In this document: positions 17,385 to 24,161 of the stretch, in pieces
How the letters are laid out: every line of letters starts with the position of its first letter
How positions within the stretch are numbered: position 1 is the first letter of the stretch
Notes under the pieces: model-generated
The model's database searches: none
Told to the model about the DNA's origin: nothing
Seen by the model: the letters and a program-made list of their open reading frames with translations, nothing else
NCBI RefSeq assembly: GCF_003606365.2
Contig: NZ_CP031933.2
Coordinates: 62,001-126,000 of the forward strand
Direction: 5' to 3'
Source of the DNA: Companilactobacillus zhachilii
Lineage (GTDB): Bacteria > Bacillota > Bacilli > Lactobacillales > Lactobacillaceae
DNA: 64,000 bases
Made by a program: the position numbers and the translations under genes

Positions 17385-18134
17385 ATGAGTAGCCTTCTGG
17401 GTGTAAACAAAGAACTATTTTGGGGTAAATTCAAACTCATCAATTTGATTTTGCTCATTAATATGATTGTAATTGGTATTATTATCGGCATTACAAGTTT
17501 TGATGCTATTAATTTCCGATCTTTTCCGCAGGGAATCATGATAATTAGTGCGACAGTATTTTTCATTTTAGGTATCGTTTTTTTAGTGAACTGCAATGAG
17601 AGGGTATTTTCTAGTAATAGATATAGGCTAATTCCAATATCGGAAAGTCAGTTGTACTTTAGTAATTTACTAACATCAGGTCTGACTTATTTTTACTTCT
17701 GTCTGATAGAATCGATTATTTTCTTAGGTTCGCTATATTACTACATGCGTAATGATGTTTTTTACCACACGGTAATAGATGACAACATTCAATTTGAATT
17801 ATTATTGAAAGATCTAGTTTTGATAGGTTTAGCTGTTATCTTGATTTGGACCGGTAGCACGTTGGTACATTTGTTGATGAATTATATCAGTGATTTTTTG
17901 CACGTAGAAAATCAAAAGGTGCTCGCTGTAGTTTTTAACTTATTAATTCTAGCGGCGGCACTTGCTATCATTTTTTGGACGTTAACAGAAATGTCTAAAG
18001 TAGGGATGTATCGGTATACTGATGTGCCGAATTATATTTTTCCAATCGTTTGTTTGATTGATATCGCGGGCATAGTAATATCGATTGTTGGCGGGTTATA
18101 TCTGTTGAAAAACCAAGCCGAAACTGATCGATAA
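17385..18134 (+). CDS. ABC transporter permease 3, without its own ATPase
   Basis: 249 residues, a third homologue (CNERVFSSNRYRLIPISESQLYFSN block, six membrane segments). No ATPase gene accompanies it. A 38-bp gap separates it from permease 2 and its ribosome binding site (GGGATGG) is weak. It may share ATPase 1 or 2 to make a heteromeric exporter, or be a leftover of a third unit. Confidence 0.8.
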   Translation: MSSLLGVNKELFWGKFKLINLILLINMIVIGIIIGITSFDAINFRSFPQGIMIISATVFFILGIVFLVNCNERVFSSNRYRLIPISESQLYFSNLLTSGLTYFYFCLIESIIFLGSLYYYMRNDVFYHTVIDDNIQFELLLKDLVLIGLAVILIWTGSTLVHLLMNYISDFLHVENQKVLAVVFNLLILAAALAIIFWTLTEMSKVGMYRYTDVPNYIFPIVCLIDIAGIVISIVGGLYLLKNQAETDR

Positions 18135-18140
18135 TTGACG

Positions 18141-18204
18141 TTCATGACCAAAAATCGGACGTTGATGATTAATCTGGCACAAAAATACTTTTTGGTAGTA
18201 TTAT
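18141..18204 (+). promoter_or_regulatory. LytTR-type direct-repeat promoter of the 63-residue ORF
   Basis: GTTCATGA and GTTGATGA, each preceded by GAC, lie 21 bp apart (TTCATGA 18141-18147, TTGATGA 18162-18168). TATTAT (18199-18204) follows exactly 30 bp later. The spacing matches the three TTCAGGA promoters, and the ACGTTSATG form also resembles the PlnC box ACGTTAAT. Confidence 0.7.
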
Positions 18205-18236
18205 CGTTTTTATAAAACTATGGAAGGGGAACCAAT

Positions 18237-18428
18237 ATGAGATTCAATAGTAATTTTTATAAAGGAAAATACTTTTGGATAGGAATTTTGGGGCTAACAT
18301 TTTTGGCCGATTTCCCGTGGAATAATGTCTGTACGATTCAAGGGATTACTTCTTTGATAATGGTAGTTGCTGGTGCAGTGTGCTTGGTTGGATCTATGTT
18401 TAATTTTTCCAAGTATTTCAATTCGTGA
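18237..18428 (+). CDS. Small membrane protein under the direct-repeat promoter
   Basis: 63 residues (MRFNSNFYKGKYFWIGILG...). Hydrophobic segments lie at about 13-25 and 37-55. There is no double-glycine leader, so it is not a typical class II bacteriocin precursor. AAGGGG ribosome binding site. The clear regulated promoter in front argues that it is a real gene. Possible roles are immunity, an atypical peptide or a membrane regulator; sequence alone does not decide. Confidence 0.6.
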   Translation: MRFNSNFYKGKYFWIGILGLTFLADFPWNNVCTIQGITSLIMVVAGAVCLVGSMFNFSKYFNS

Positions 18429-18430
18429 GG

Positions 18431-18606
18431 TCCTCCGGGAGAGCGGGATTTAACTTACTGAGGGACCGGCTCGAGCCAAGGTCTCGAACCTCGATTTTGA
18501 GCCTTGCATAGACCGCAAGTCTCAAAATACGTCCGTGGAGTAAGAACGGAAAAGCGCCGTTCTTACTCCACTTTCACAGCAAGTTAAATCCCGCTCTCCC
18601 TCCGGT
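18431..18606 (+). repeat. Palindromic element copy 6 (A-B-C orientation)
   Basis: Outer arms pair GAGAGCGGGATTTAACTT with AAGTTAAATCCCGCTCTC. Hairpin A is GGCTCGAG/CTCGAaCC, B TTTTGAGcCTTGC/GCAAGtCTCAAAA, C GTGGAGTAAGAACG/CGTTCTTACTCCAC. It begins 2 bp after the stop of the 63-residue gene and forms an inverted pair with copy 7. Confidence 0.92.
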
Positions 18607-18849
18607 TTGTTGTAGGCTACGTATTAGGTTGATTACAAATAATAAATAAAGTTTTAAAATAGATTTTCAGTTATGATGCCATATTTTTTAGAGTATAAAA
18701 ATAGCAACTACCGTATGTTTCAAGTTCAATATCATTATGTAAAAAAACAACGAATGAACAAGGGTCTGTCTTCCAACTAGTTTGATAAGAATTTACTCTG
18801 ATACGGATAAATATTTGAAGTATCAACCTATTCTTGAGTTAATAAAGAA

Positions 18850-19036
18850 CTAGTCGGAAGATTTGGACAGTGGTTACTGGCAGTGAAAGTGGTGTTAGGA
18901 CGACCGTTTTTGTCGTTCTTACAGCACCGGGCGCGTTTAAGACTTGCCGAACTTGCAAGGCTTAAACCGAGGTCCGAGACCGTGGCTCTGGCCGTTCCGC
19001 ACCGCCAGTAACCACTGTCCAAATCTGGAGACGGCA
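18850..19036 (-). repeat. Palindromic element copy 7 (C-B-A orientation)
   Basis: Starts CTAGTCGGAAG and ends GGAGACGGCA. Outer arms pair GATTTGGACAGTGGTTACTGGC with GCCAGTAACCACTGTCCAAATC. Hairpin B is GTTTAAGaCTTGC/GCAAGgCTTAAAC; hairpins A and C have a few mismatches, so this is the most decayed full copy. Its CTAG end faces that of copy 6 across about 240 bp that contain no supported gene. Confidence 0.9.
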
Positions 19037-19075
19037 TATCACCGATACCACAGCATACCTTTAATAATGTGTTCA

Positions 19076-19119
19076 AAGATTCGATTATAGACAGCTTGTC
19101 TATGTTCGAATCTTTTTTT
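19076..19119 (+). terminator. Intrinsic terminator
   Basis: GATTCGA..ATAGACA and TGTCTAT..CGAATC form a stem with a GCT loop followed by seven T. It lies 40 bp after palindromic copy 7. Confidence 0.75.
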
Positions 19120-19198
19120 ATTGGCGGGTGGAAACTATTATGTGGGTTAACTTAGGATTAAATATTTATATTTTAGTTCTGTGAAAGAAGTGACCAAT

Positions 19199-19396
19199 AT
19201 GTCTGATTTCCTTGCTTTTCTTGCATTAATTTTTGGTTGTACTGAACTTTTTTTGACGGTGAAGTCGTTTTTCCAAATTAGAAGAGAACCTAAAAATAAG
19301 TTTCCTAAAGTGGCTAGATTGTTACTTCTATTTGGTTCGACTTTTGGGATGATCTTAATCTTTTTTAGCTTTGATCTTATTTTCAAATGGATTTAA
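19199..19396 (+). CDS. Small membrane protein, two helices
   Basis: 65 residues (MSDFLAFLALIFGCTELFLTV...). Helices at about 3-22 and 42-62 with a basic loop (RREPKNKFPK) between, the same layout as the next gene. AAGAAGTG precedes the ATG. First of a small run of genes leading to the XRE regulator. Function unknown. Confidence 0.5.
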   Translation: MSDFLAFLALIFGCTELFLTVKSFFQIRREPKNKFPKVARLLLLFGSTFGMILIFFSFDLIFKWI

Positions 19397-19442
19397 TATC
19401 GGCTCAAAGTAGCTTATGATTAAAGCAAAAGGGGGAATAGTT

Positions 19443-19631
19443 ATGGGGATTGAACTGATTGGAATTGTTGTCATCTTAATGGGTATCTATCAAATTTACG
19501 TTGGTCGAAAAATGTACTTTAATATCAAGAAAAATGTCAAAAATCCACAACCTTATGTCTTCATGGGGGTCTATTCATCTTTAATTATCGGTGTCATTTG
19601 TCTAGTAGTAGGAGCATTTATGATTAAATAA
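19443..19631 (+). CDS. Small membrane protein, two helices
   Basis: 62 residues (MGIELIGIVVILMGIYQIYV...). Two membrane helices at about 3-20 and 40-59 with a loop rich in Lys and Asn. It resembles the 70-residue protein at 12301. AAGGGGGA ribosome binding site supports this ATG over the frame start 27 bp upstream. Function unknown. Confidence 0.55.
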   Translation: MGIELIGIVVILMGIYQIYVGRKMYFNIKKNVKNPQPYVFMGVYSSLIIGVICLVVGAFMIK

Positions 19632-19658
19632 GCGTTATATAACGGTAGAAAGCAATAA

Positions 19659-19702
19659 GTGCGTGCATTTTCCTCAACTTAGCACCTATACTTTAAGTAT
19701 AG
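19659..19702 (+). promoter_or_regulatory. Promoter of XRE regulator with GTGCGTGCAT motif and palindromic operator
   Basis: GTGCGTGCAT (19659-19668), 18 bp, TATACT (19687-19692), as in the FGKK promoters. A perfect 17-bp dyad CTATACTT-t-AAGTATAG (19686-19702) covers the -10 box. This is the expected place for autorepression by the XRE protein encoded 13 bp downstream. Confidence 0.75.
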
Positions 19703-19715
19703 AGGAAGTGACAAA

Positions 19716-20048
19716 ATGACCTTAGCAAGTAATATTGTTAAATATCGTAAAAAAAACCAACTGTCACAAGAACAATTGGCTGAAGCTTTGAATATTTCAC
19801 GGCAATCTATTTCCAAATGGGAGACGGGGGAAAATTTACCCAGTATTGATAATTTGATTTCCTTGAGTGGATTGTTGGATATTTCACTAGATGAATTGAT
19901 TACCGGTGAGCCATATCTACATTTTCCTTATAATTATGGAAAGCCAAGAAATCGTTGGCCGGTTTTCTTTCTAGTATTGATGACATTAATTGCGGCCTTG
20001 ATTTTTCAGGCTTTCACAATTTTTATGCACCATTATTTGGAGCTTTAG
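19716..20048 (+). CDS. XRE-family HTH regulator with membrane helix, N-terminal part of a broken fusion (copy 1)
   Basis: 110 residues. HTH domain at 4-60 (YRKKNQLSQEQLAEALNISRQSISKWETGENLPS), then a conserved linker ITGEPYLHFPYNYGKPRNRW and one membrane helix. The frame ends at 20048. The rest of the parental protein continues in the -1 frame at once (FGKK-like part to 20590), so an indel between about 19960 and 20048 split the gene. The HTH half keeps a good ribosome binding site (AGGAAGTG) and may still be made. Confidence 0.75.
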   Translation: MTLASNIVKYRKKNQLSQEQLAEALNISRQSISKWETGENLPSIDNLISLSGLLDISLDELITGEPYLHFPYNYGKPRNRWPVFFLVLMTLIAALIFQAFTIFMHHYLEL

Positions 20049-20590
20049 CCGGGTATACGATGGTTGTTTTGCTCCTTCCATTTGATTTCAAGCGATACTA
20101 CACTTATTGGACGTTAAAAAAGATGGGGATAGCATACGTAGTAAACAATAAGGATGTTTACAACAGTTTGGAAGAATTAACTATACCGATTAAGACACTT
20201 TTTCACGCTCGAAAAACGGCTTTTATACCATATCAACAAATTAAAAAAATTACGGTTAAACTGGATTTGTTTGCGACTAATCCTAATTCGGTCAATGCGC
20301 CAAGGGGTGGTTATGCACCTGGAAGAGCCCAGTATATGCATGAAGGATTTCATTTAATAATCACTACTAAGCAGGACCAAGAGATTTATTTAGACTTGCG
20401 ACAATATTATTGGCCACGTTCCTCAGAGCGTCAGATGTTATCGACTATTCTTATGTTTTTACAACGGAAAAATATTGAGTTTGTTGACGAACAAAATATC
20501 TCTGAGTTAGTTAAAGATAGAAGCATCAGTCTAACAAGGACGTTGTATGAATTGCGCGATAACCAAGGAGTTATTGGATCTAAAATTTAA
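19955..20590 (+). pseudogene. FGKK-type C-terminal part of the broken XRE fusion (copy 1), paralogue 5
   Basis: The frame from a TTG inside the HTH gene encodes the second membrane helix, LPFDFKRYYTYWTLKK, then DLRQYYWPRSSERQML and FLQRKNIEFVD, which match copy 2 almost block for block. From the HTH linker to PFDFK there are 119 bp here against 117 bp in copy 2, so the frame is off. No ribosome binding site is visible for separate translation. Probably the silent tail of a frameshifted gene. Confidence 0.65.
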
Positions 20591-20603
20591 AGGGAATGGG
20601 ATG

Positions 20604-20855
20604 ATGTCTGAAATGGCTTTGGCAGATAACATTGTTAAATATCGAAAAAAGAATCAGCTATCACAGGAACAACTGGCTGAATCGTTAAACATTTCAAGAC
20701 AGTCCATTTCTAGATGGGAAACAGGCGAGACTTTACCGGGAATCGATAATCTTATTTCTTTGAGTGGTTTGTTGGATATATCTTTAGACGAATTAATTAC
20801 TGGTGAACCGTATCTGCATTTTCCGTTTGATTATGGGAAACCAAAGAATCGTTGA
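20604..20855 (+). CDS. XRE-family HTH regulator, N-terminal part of a broken fusion (copy 2)
   Basis: 84 residues from the ATG at 20604 (AGGGA 8 nt upstream; other starts at 20601 and 20613 are possible). HTH domain YRKKNQLSQEQLAESLNISRQSISRWETGE and the linker EPYLHFPFDYGKPKNR. The next codon is TGA where copy 1 has TGG (Trp), and the same frame stays open beyond it for the whole membrane and soluble part. Either a nonsense mutation or a separately made HTH protein. It follows copy 1 by about 10 bp. Confidence 0.7.
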   Translation: MSEMALADNIVKYRKKNQLSQEQLAESLNISRQSISRWETGETLPGIDNLISLSGLLDISLDELITGEPYLHFPFDYGKPKNR

Positions 20856-20870
20856 CCAGTATTTTTTCTG

Positions 20871-21458
20871 GTGTTTTGGATAATAATTTTGGGTGGACCA
20901 GTAATAATGGCAAATATTTTCATTTCGTTGTTAATGGTCACAATATCCTATTTCATGGGAATTTTTTTATTTCCATTTGATTTCAAGCGTTACTACACTT
21001 ACTGGACTTTGAATCGAACAGGAATCATTTATATTAATGGAACAAAGGGAAAATATACAAGTTTAGATGAAATGATAATTCCTTTTAAGGCATTATTCCG
21101 TCTTAGAAAGCCAAAGTATATTTCATATAGAAAAATTAAGAGTATTGAAATTAAGGTGGATTTATTTGCCTATAACCCCAGTGCCATGATTACCTTCGAT
21201 AACTATGTTCCTAATTTTGGTCAAACTATGCATGAAATGTTTTATCTAGAAGTTACAACCATTGATAATCAAAAAATTTATTTAGACTTACGACAATATT
21301 ATTGGCCAGATTCAAAAGAACGTAAGATGCTAGCGACAATCTTGACATTTCTAAGGCGGAAAAATATTGAGTTTATCGATAAGCAAAATATTACGGAAAT
21401 TGTAAAAGATAAAAATATTAAGTTAACCAAAGAACTGTATCGATTACGTGATGAATAA
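20871..21458 (+). pseudogene. FGKK-type C-terminal part of the broken XRE fusion (copy 2), paralogue 6
   Basis: Same frame as the HTH part, starting five codons after the TGA at 20853. It encodes two membrane helices, FPFDFKRYYTYWTLNR, then a soluble part with DLRQYYWPDSKERKMLATIL and FLRRKNIEFID. 195 residues from a GTG without a ribosome binding site. The sequence has not decayed apart from the stop, which suggests the mutation is recent or the segment is still translated. Confidence 0.65.
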
Positions 21459-21470
21459 TAGGGGGTAGTT

Positions 21471-22022
21471 ATGGAAGAATTGACGTTTGGTCGCAAAATT
21501 AATTATGTACCTTTGGTTATTAGTTTAGGTATCGGCATAATTATTAGTGTATTTTTCTATACTTTCGTTCACAAAATGGGCATTAGCATTTCCTTTGGGC
21601 TACTTTGTTTCGTCGTAGCTGTGGCCTTATATGCGGTTAAATTGTCTGATACCTATGGTTACTGGTGCATTAACCGTCAACAAATAAATTATTACGATTA
21701 CAAAACGATTGGTAATAGGATAAAGGCTATTTTGTTACCATTTAACAGTAAACAATCGACTGTGGATGTTGAACAAATTGTTGCGGCCAGTTTAGTTATT
21801 GGAAAGAAAATGCAAGTTCCGGCTAATATTAAAGCGGCTCCAGCTAGTGCCTATCTTGTGTATTTTTACCCAAGCGCATATTATTTGGGCTTGAAGTTGA
21901 AAGATAACCAAGAAGTAGATTTAGATTTGTCATTTGATGAAATGGATAATAAAAAGATCGGACAAATGGTTCAGCTATTGAACACGCAATTAAATAGTCC
22001 AGTAACTTTGATTGAGAAATAA
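21471..22022 (+). CDS. FGKK-family membrane protein, paralogue 7
   Basis: 183 residues starting MEELTFGRKINYVPLVIS, a variant of the FGKK start. Two hydrophobic segments (about 15-60), YWCINRQQINYYDYKTIGNR and a soluble end LDLSFDEMDNKKI in place of SRDF. GGGGG ribosome binding site, 12 bp after the broken XRE fusion, so it should lie in the same transcript. Family function unknown. Confidence 0.65.
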   Translation: MEELTFGRKINYVPLVISLGIGIIISVFFYTFVHKMGISISFGLLCFVVAVALYAVKLSDTYGYWCINRQQINYYDYKTIGNRIKAILLPFNSKQSTVDVEQIVAASLVIGKKMQVPANIKAAPASAYLVYFYPSAYYLGLKLKDNQEVDLDLSFDEMDNKKIGQMVQLLNTQLNSPVTLIEK

Positions 22023-22046
22023 GGTTTTTTCTCAAGTTTGGTTATT

Positions 22047-22072
22047 TGCCATTTCTTGCACCCAGGGACTAA
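22047..22072 (+). repeat. Solo end of a palindromic element (relic)
   Basis: CATTTCTTGCACCCAGGGACTA matches the right end of copies 1 and 5 (ATTTCTTGCACCCAGAGGCT), but no other part of the element is present. It looks like a deletion remnant. Confidence 0.6.
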
Positions 22073-22150
22073 TATATTCGTTATTTTTTATATAATGTAA
22101 CTAACTAATTCGATAAACAAGTGCGATATTATTTAAGATTTAACATAATC

Positions 22151-22200
22151 AAAAGGCTATATATTTTTCTGGATACCAAGAAAAAATATATAGCCTTTTT
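22151..22200. terminator. Bidirectional terminator
   Basis: AAAAGGCTATATATTTTT pairs with AAAAATATATAGCCTTTTT around a GGATACC-containing loop. It closes the plus-strand genes that end at 22022. Confidence 0.8.
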
Positions 22201-22325
22201 ATATTCGCTTTTATAACCAAAGCTGAGAAAGAACCGAAATAAACCGATTTCAAAAATTGTCTTTTGTTTCGGACAAGCCTACAATTTTCTTTGTAATCAC
22301 TATTCAATAGGAGTTGATTAAGAAG

Positions 22326-22982
22326 ATGGATATCTACTTCGTTCGTCATGGAGAAACTTATTTTAATCATTTCGGCAAAATGCAAGGTTGGTCTGACACG
22401 CCATTGACTAAATCGGGTCATGAAGAGGCTTATCAAATGGGGCGAACTCTAGGAAATTTGGGTGATATCTCAGATACGATTTATTGTAGTGATACGAATC
22501 GCTCTGTCCAAACAGTAACTGAAATGAATAATGGTTTTAAAGTTGCTACTGGAAAAACTTTTAAGATGGTCACGATGCCTGAATTGAGAGAACAATTTTA
22601 TGGCAGTTTTGAAGGCCAATCTAAAAAGGAAACTTATGCCAAAATTTCTGGTAAGTCAGTTGAAGAAACTTTAAAAGAAATGAATGCTAATGAAATGCAA
22701 GATAAAATTGCCAAACTTGATCCAACTCATTTAGCAGAGACAAGTACAGAATTTTGGCATCGTTTTGCCAGTGGGATTGAAAAAATTCTCAAAATGGAAA
22801 CTAAGCCAGTTATCGTTGTAACGCACAGTGCCATTTTGACTGCACTAGTTGATACTTATGCGCATGAAATGTTAGATGAAATTGAACCTAGCAATTTATC
22901 ATTAACCAAAGTTCATTTTGAAGGAAAGAAATTTGAACCAGAGATTGTTTATTATAATGTAAAAGTTGAACAAAATATTTAA
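22326..22982 (+). CDS. Histidine phosphatase family protein (phosphoglycerate mutase-like) 1
   Basis: 218 residues. Catalytic motif FVRHGETYFN at 4-13, the conserved KMQGWSDTPLT, the acid/base region ELREQFYGSFEG and a second catalytic His in VVTHSAILTAL. A cofactor-dependent phosphatase of the GpmB/PhoE type; substrate unknown. Two paralogues are at 48326 and 49139. Start at MDIYF, which lines up with the family; AGGAG lies 12 nt upstream. Confidence 0.85.
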   Translation: MDIYFVRHGETYFNHFGKMQGWSDTPLTKSGHEEAYQMGRTLGNLGDISDTIYCSDTNRSVQTVTEMNNGFKVATGKTFKMVTMPELREQFYGSFEGQSKKETYAKISGKSVEETLKEMNANEMQDKIAKLDPTHLAETSTEFWHRFASGIEKILKMETKPVIVVTHSAILTALVDTYAHEMLDEIEPSNLSLTKVHFEGKKFEPEIVYYNVKVEQNI

Positions 22983-23040
22983 ATTAATAAGAAAGAAGCG
23001 TTTGGGACAAAATTAGTATTGTCTTTAAATGCAGCATAAA

Positions 23041-23154
23041 CGTGGAACAAAACATAGCTTTTTCCGCTTAAAACAAAAGGCACCAGCAATCCAAAATCGG
23101 ATTACTGGCGCCCTTCGCCTTAATGCTCAAAAGCTGAACATGTCTTGTTCCACT
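23041..23154 (+). repeat. Second palindromic repeat family, copy 2
   Basis: GTGGAACAAAACATAGCTTTT faces AAAGCTGAACATGTCTTGTTCCAC, and the centre is CCAGCAATCC/GGATTACTGG. It is a longer, better preserved copy of the element at 5163-5264 and lies between convergent genes ending at 22982 and 23157. The reading frame through it is not a gene. Confidence 0.75.
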
Positions 23155-23156
23155 CT

Positions 23157-24089
23157 TTATTTGTTCAAAGCATCCATATCTTTAATCAAAGCGTTAACTT
23201 CATCCATGCTACCGACATAAACGCCACTAGCTAAGGGATGACCACCGCCACCGAACTTTTCAGCAACGCCGTTAATGGCAACATTCTTAGAACGTAAGTT
23301 AACTCGGAAATGATTGGGCACCTTTTCACTGACAATGATCCAATTGTTAATGGTATTGATTCTACCGATTAATGGAACTGCGTGGTCGAGTTCACCATCA
23401 TTCAAATGGAATTTATCAAGTTCGGGTTTACGAATAATAATATAACCAAACCCAGAGTCAGTTATTTTAAAATTATCCAGAATATAAGCTTCCAAACGAG
23501 CAACTTGCAAGGACATCTCATCTTCATGTAAAGCAATCTTAGAAATATCGATACCTGTCTTAGCTAACTCTGCAGCGATTCGTAAGGTACGATAATCTGT
23601 TTCCCCATATAGGAAACGATTGGTATCACCAACAACTCCAGAATAAAGGCTGAAAGCTGTTTCCCGTGAAACTTTTAATGGTTCTAATTCGTCGGCCAAA
23701 GTATAAATCATTTCAGCACAACTTGAATATGATTCATCGACCCAATTAATGTCGCCAAAAGCATCAACGTTTGGATGATGATCAATTTTGATGATTTTAT
23801 CAGCTTTTTGATAGTCACCGTTATTGTCGATACGTGGTGAATTGGCGGTATCAACAGCAATGACGAGTGCATTTTGGTATGTAGTTGTCGAAATTTGGTC
23901 CATTTTACCAATCCAATCGAGGACGGCTAAATCAATTCCAGCTGCATAAATTTTTTTATTTGGAAAGGATTCTTGAAGTATTGTCTTCAACCCAATTTGT
24001 GAACCAATAGCATCAGGGTCAGGATTTTGATGTCTGATAATAATGATTTTTTGATAGTGCTCAATTGTTTTTAAAATTTCTTCTATCAT
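23157..24089 (-). CDS. DHH-family phosphoesterase (NrnA-like oligoribonuclease/pAp phosphatase)
   Basis: 310 residues. The DHH domain has HQNPDPDAIGS, VDTAN and the DHHPN signature (motif III). The DHHA1 domain near the C-terminus has the GGGGHPLASG nucleotide-binding motif. NrnA-type enzymes degrade short RNAs and 3'-phosphoadenosine 5'-phosphate in the cytoplasm. Start at MIEEIL with GGGG upstream. No obvious operon partner. Confidence 0.88.
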   Translation of the reverse strand: MIEEILKTIEHYQKIIIIRHQNPDPDAIGSQIGLKTILQESFPNKKIYAAGIDLAVLDWIGKMDQISTTTYQNALVIAVDTANSPRIDNNGDYQKADKIIKIDHHPNVDAFGDINWVDESYSSCAEMIYTLADELEPLKVSRETAFSLYSGVVGDTNRFLYGETDYRTLRIAAELAKTGIDISKIALHEDEMSLQVARLEAYILDNFKITDSGFGYIIIRKPELDKFHLNDGELDHAVPLIGRINTINNWIIVSEKVPNHFRVNLRSKNVAINGVAEKFGGGGHPLASGVYVGSMDEVNALIKDMDALNK

Positions 24090-24161
24090 AAGAAGACCCC
24101 TCAGCATTTATAGATTTATTTATATCTTAACATCAATTCAGTTAGGCGAGAATCAATATGG

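Noticed and set aside
18673..18780. 34-codon frame between palindromic copies 6 and 7 as a peptide gene
   Set aside because: No ribosome binding site, and a composition that does not look like a leader or bacteriocin.
19955..20048. Programmed -1 frameshift in the XRE fusion copy 1
   Set aside because: The overlap has no X-XXY-YYZ heptamer in the right frame and no clear stimulatory hairpin; an indel is simpler.
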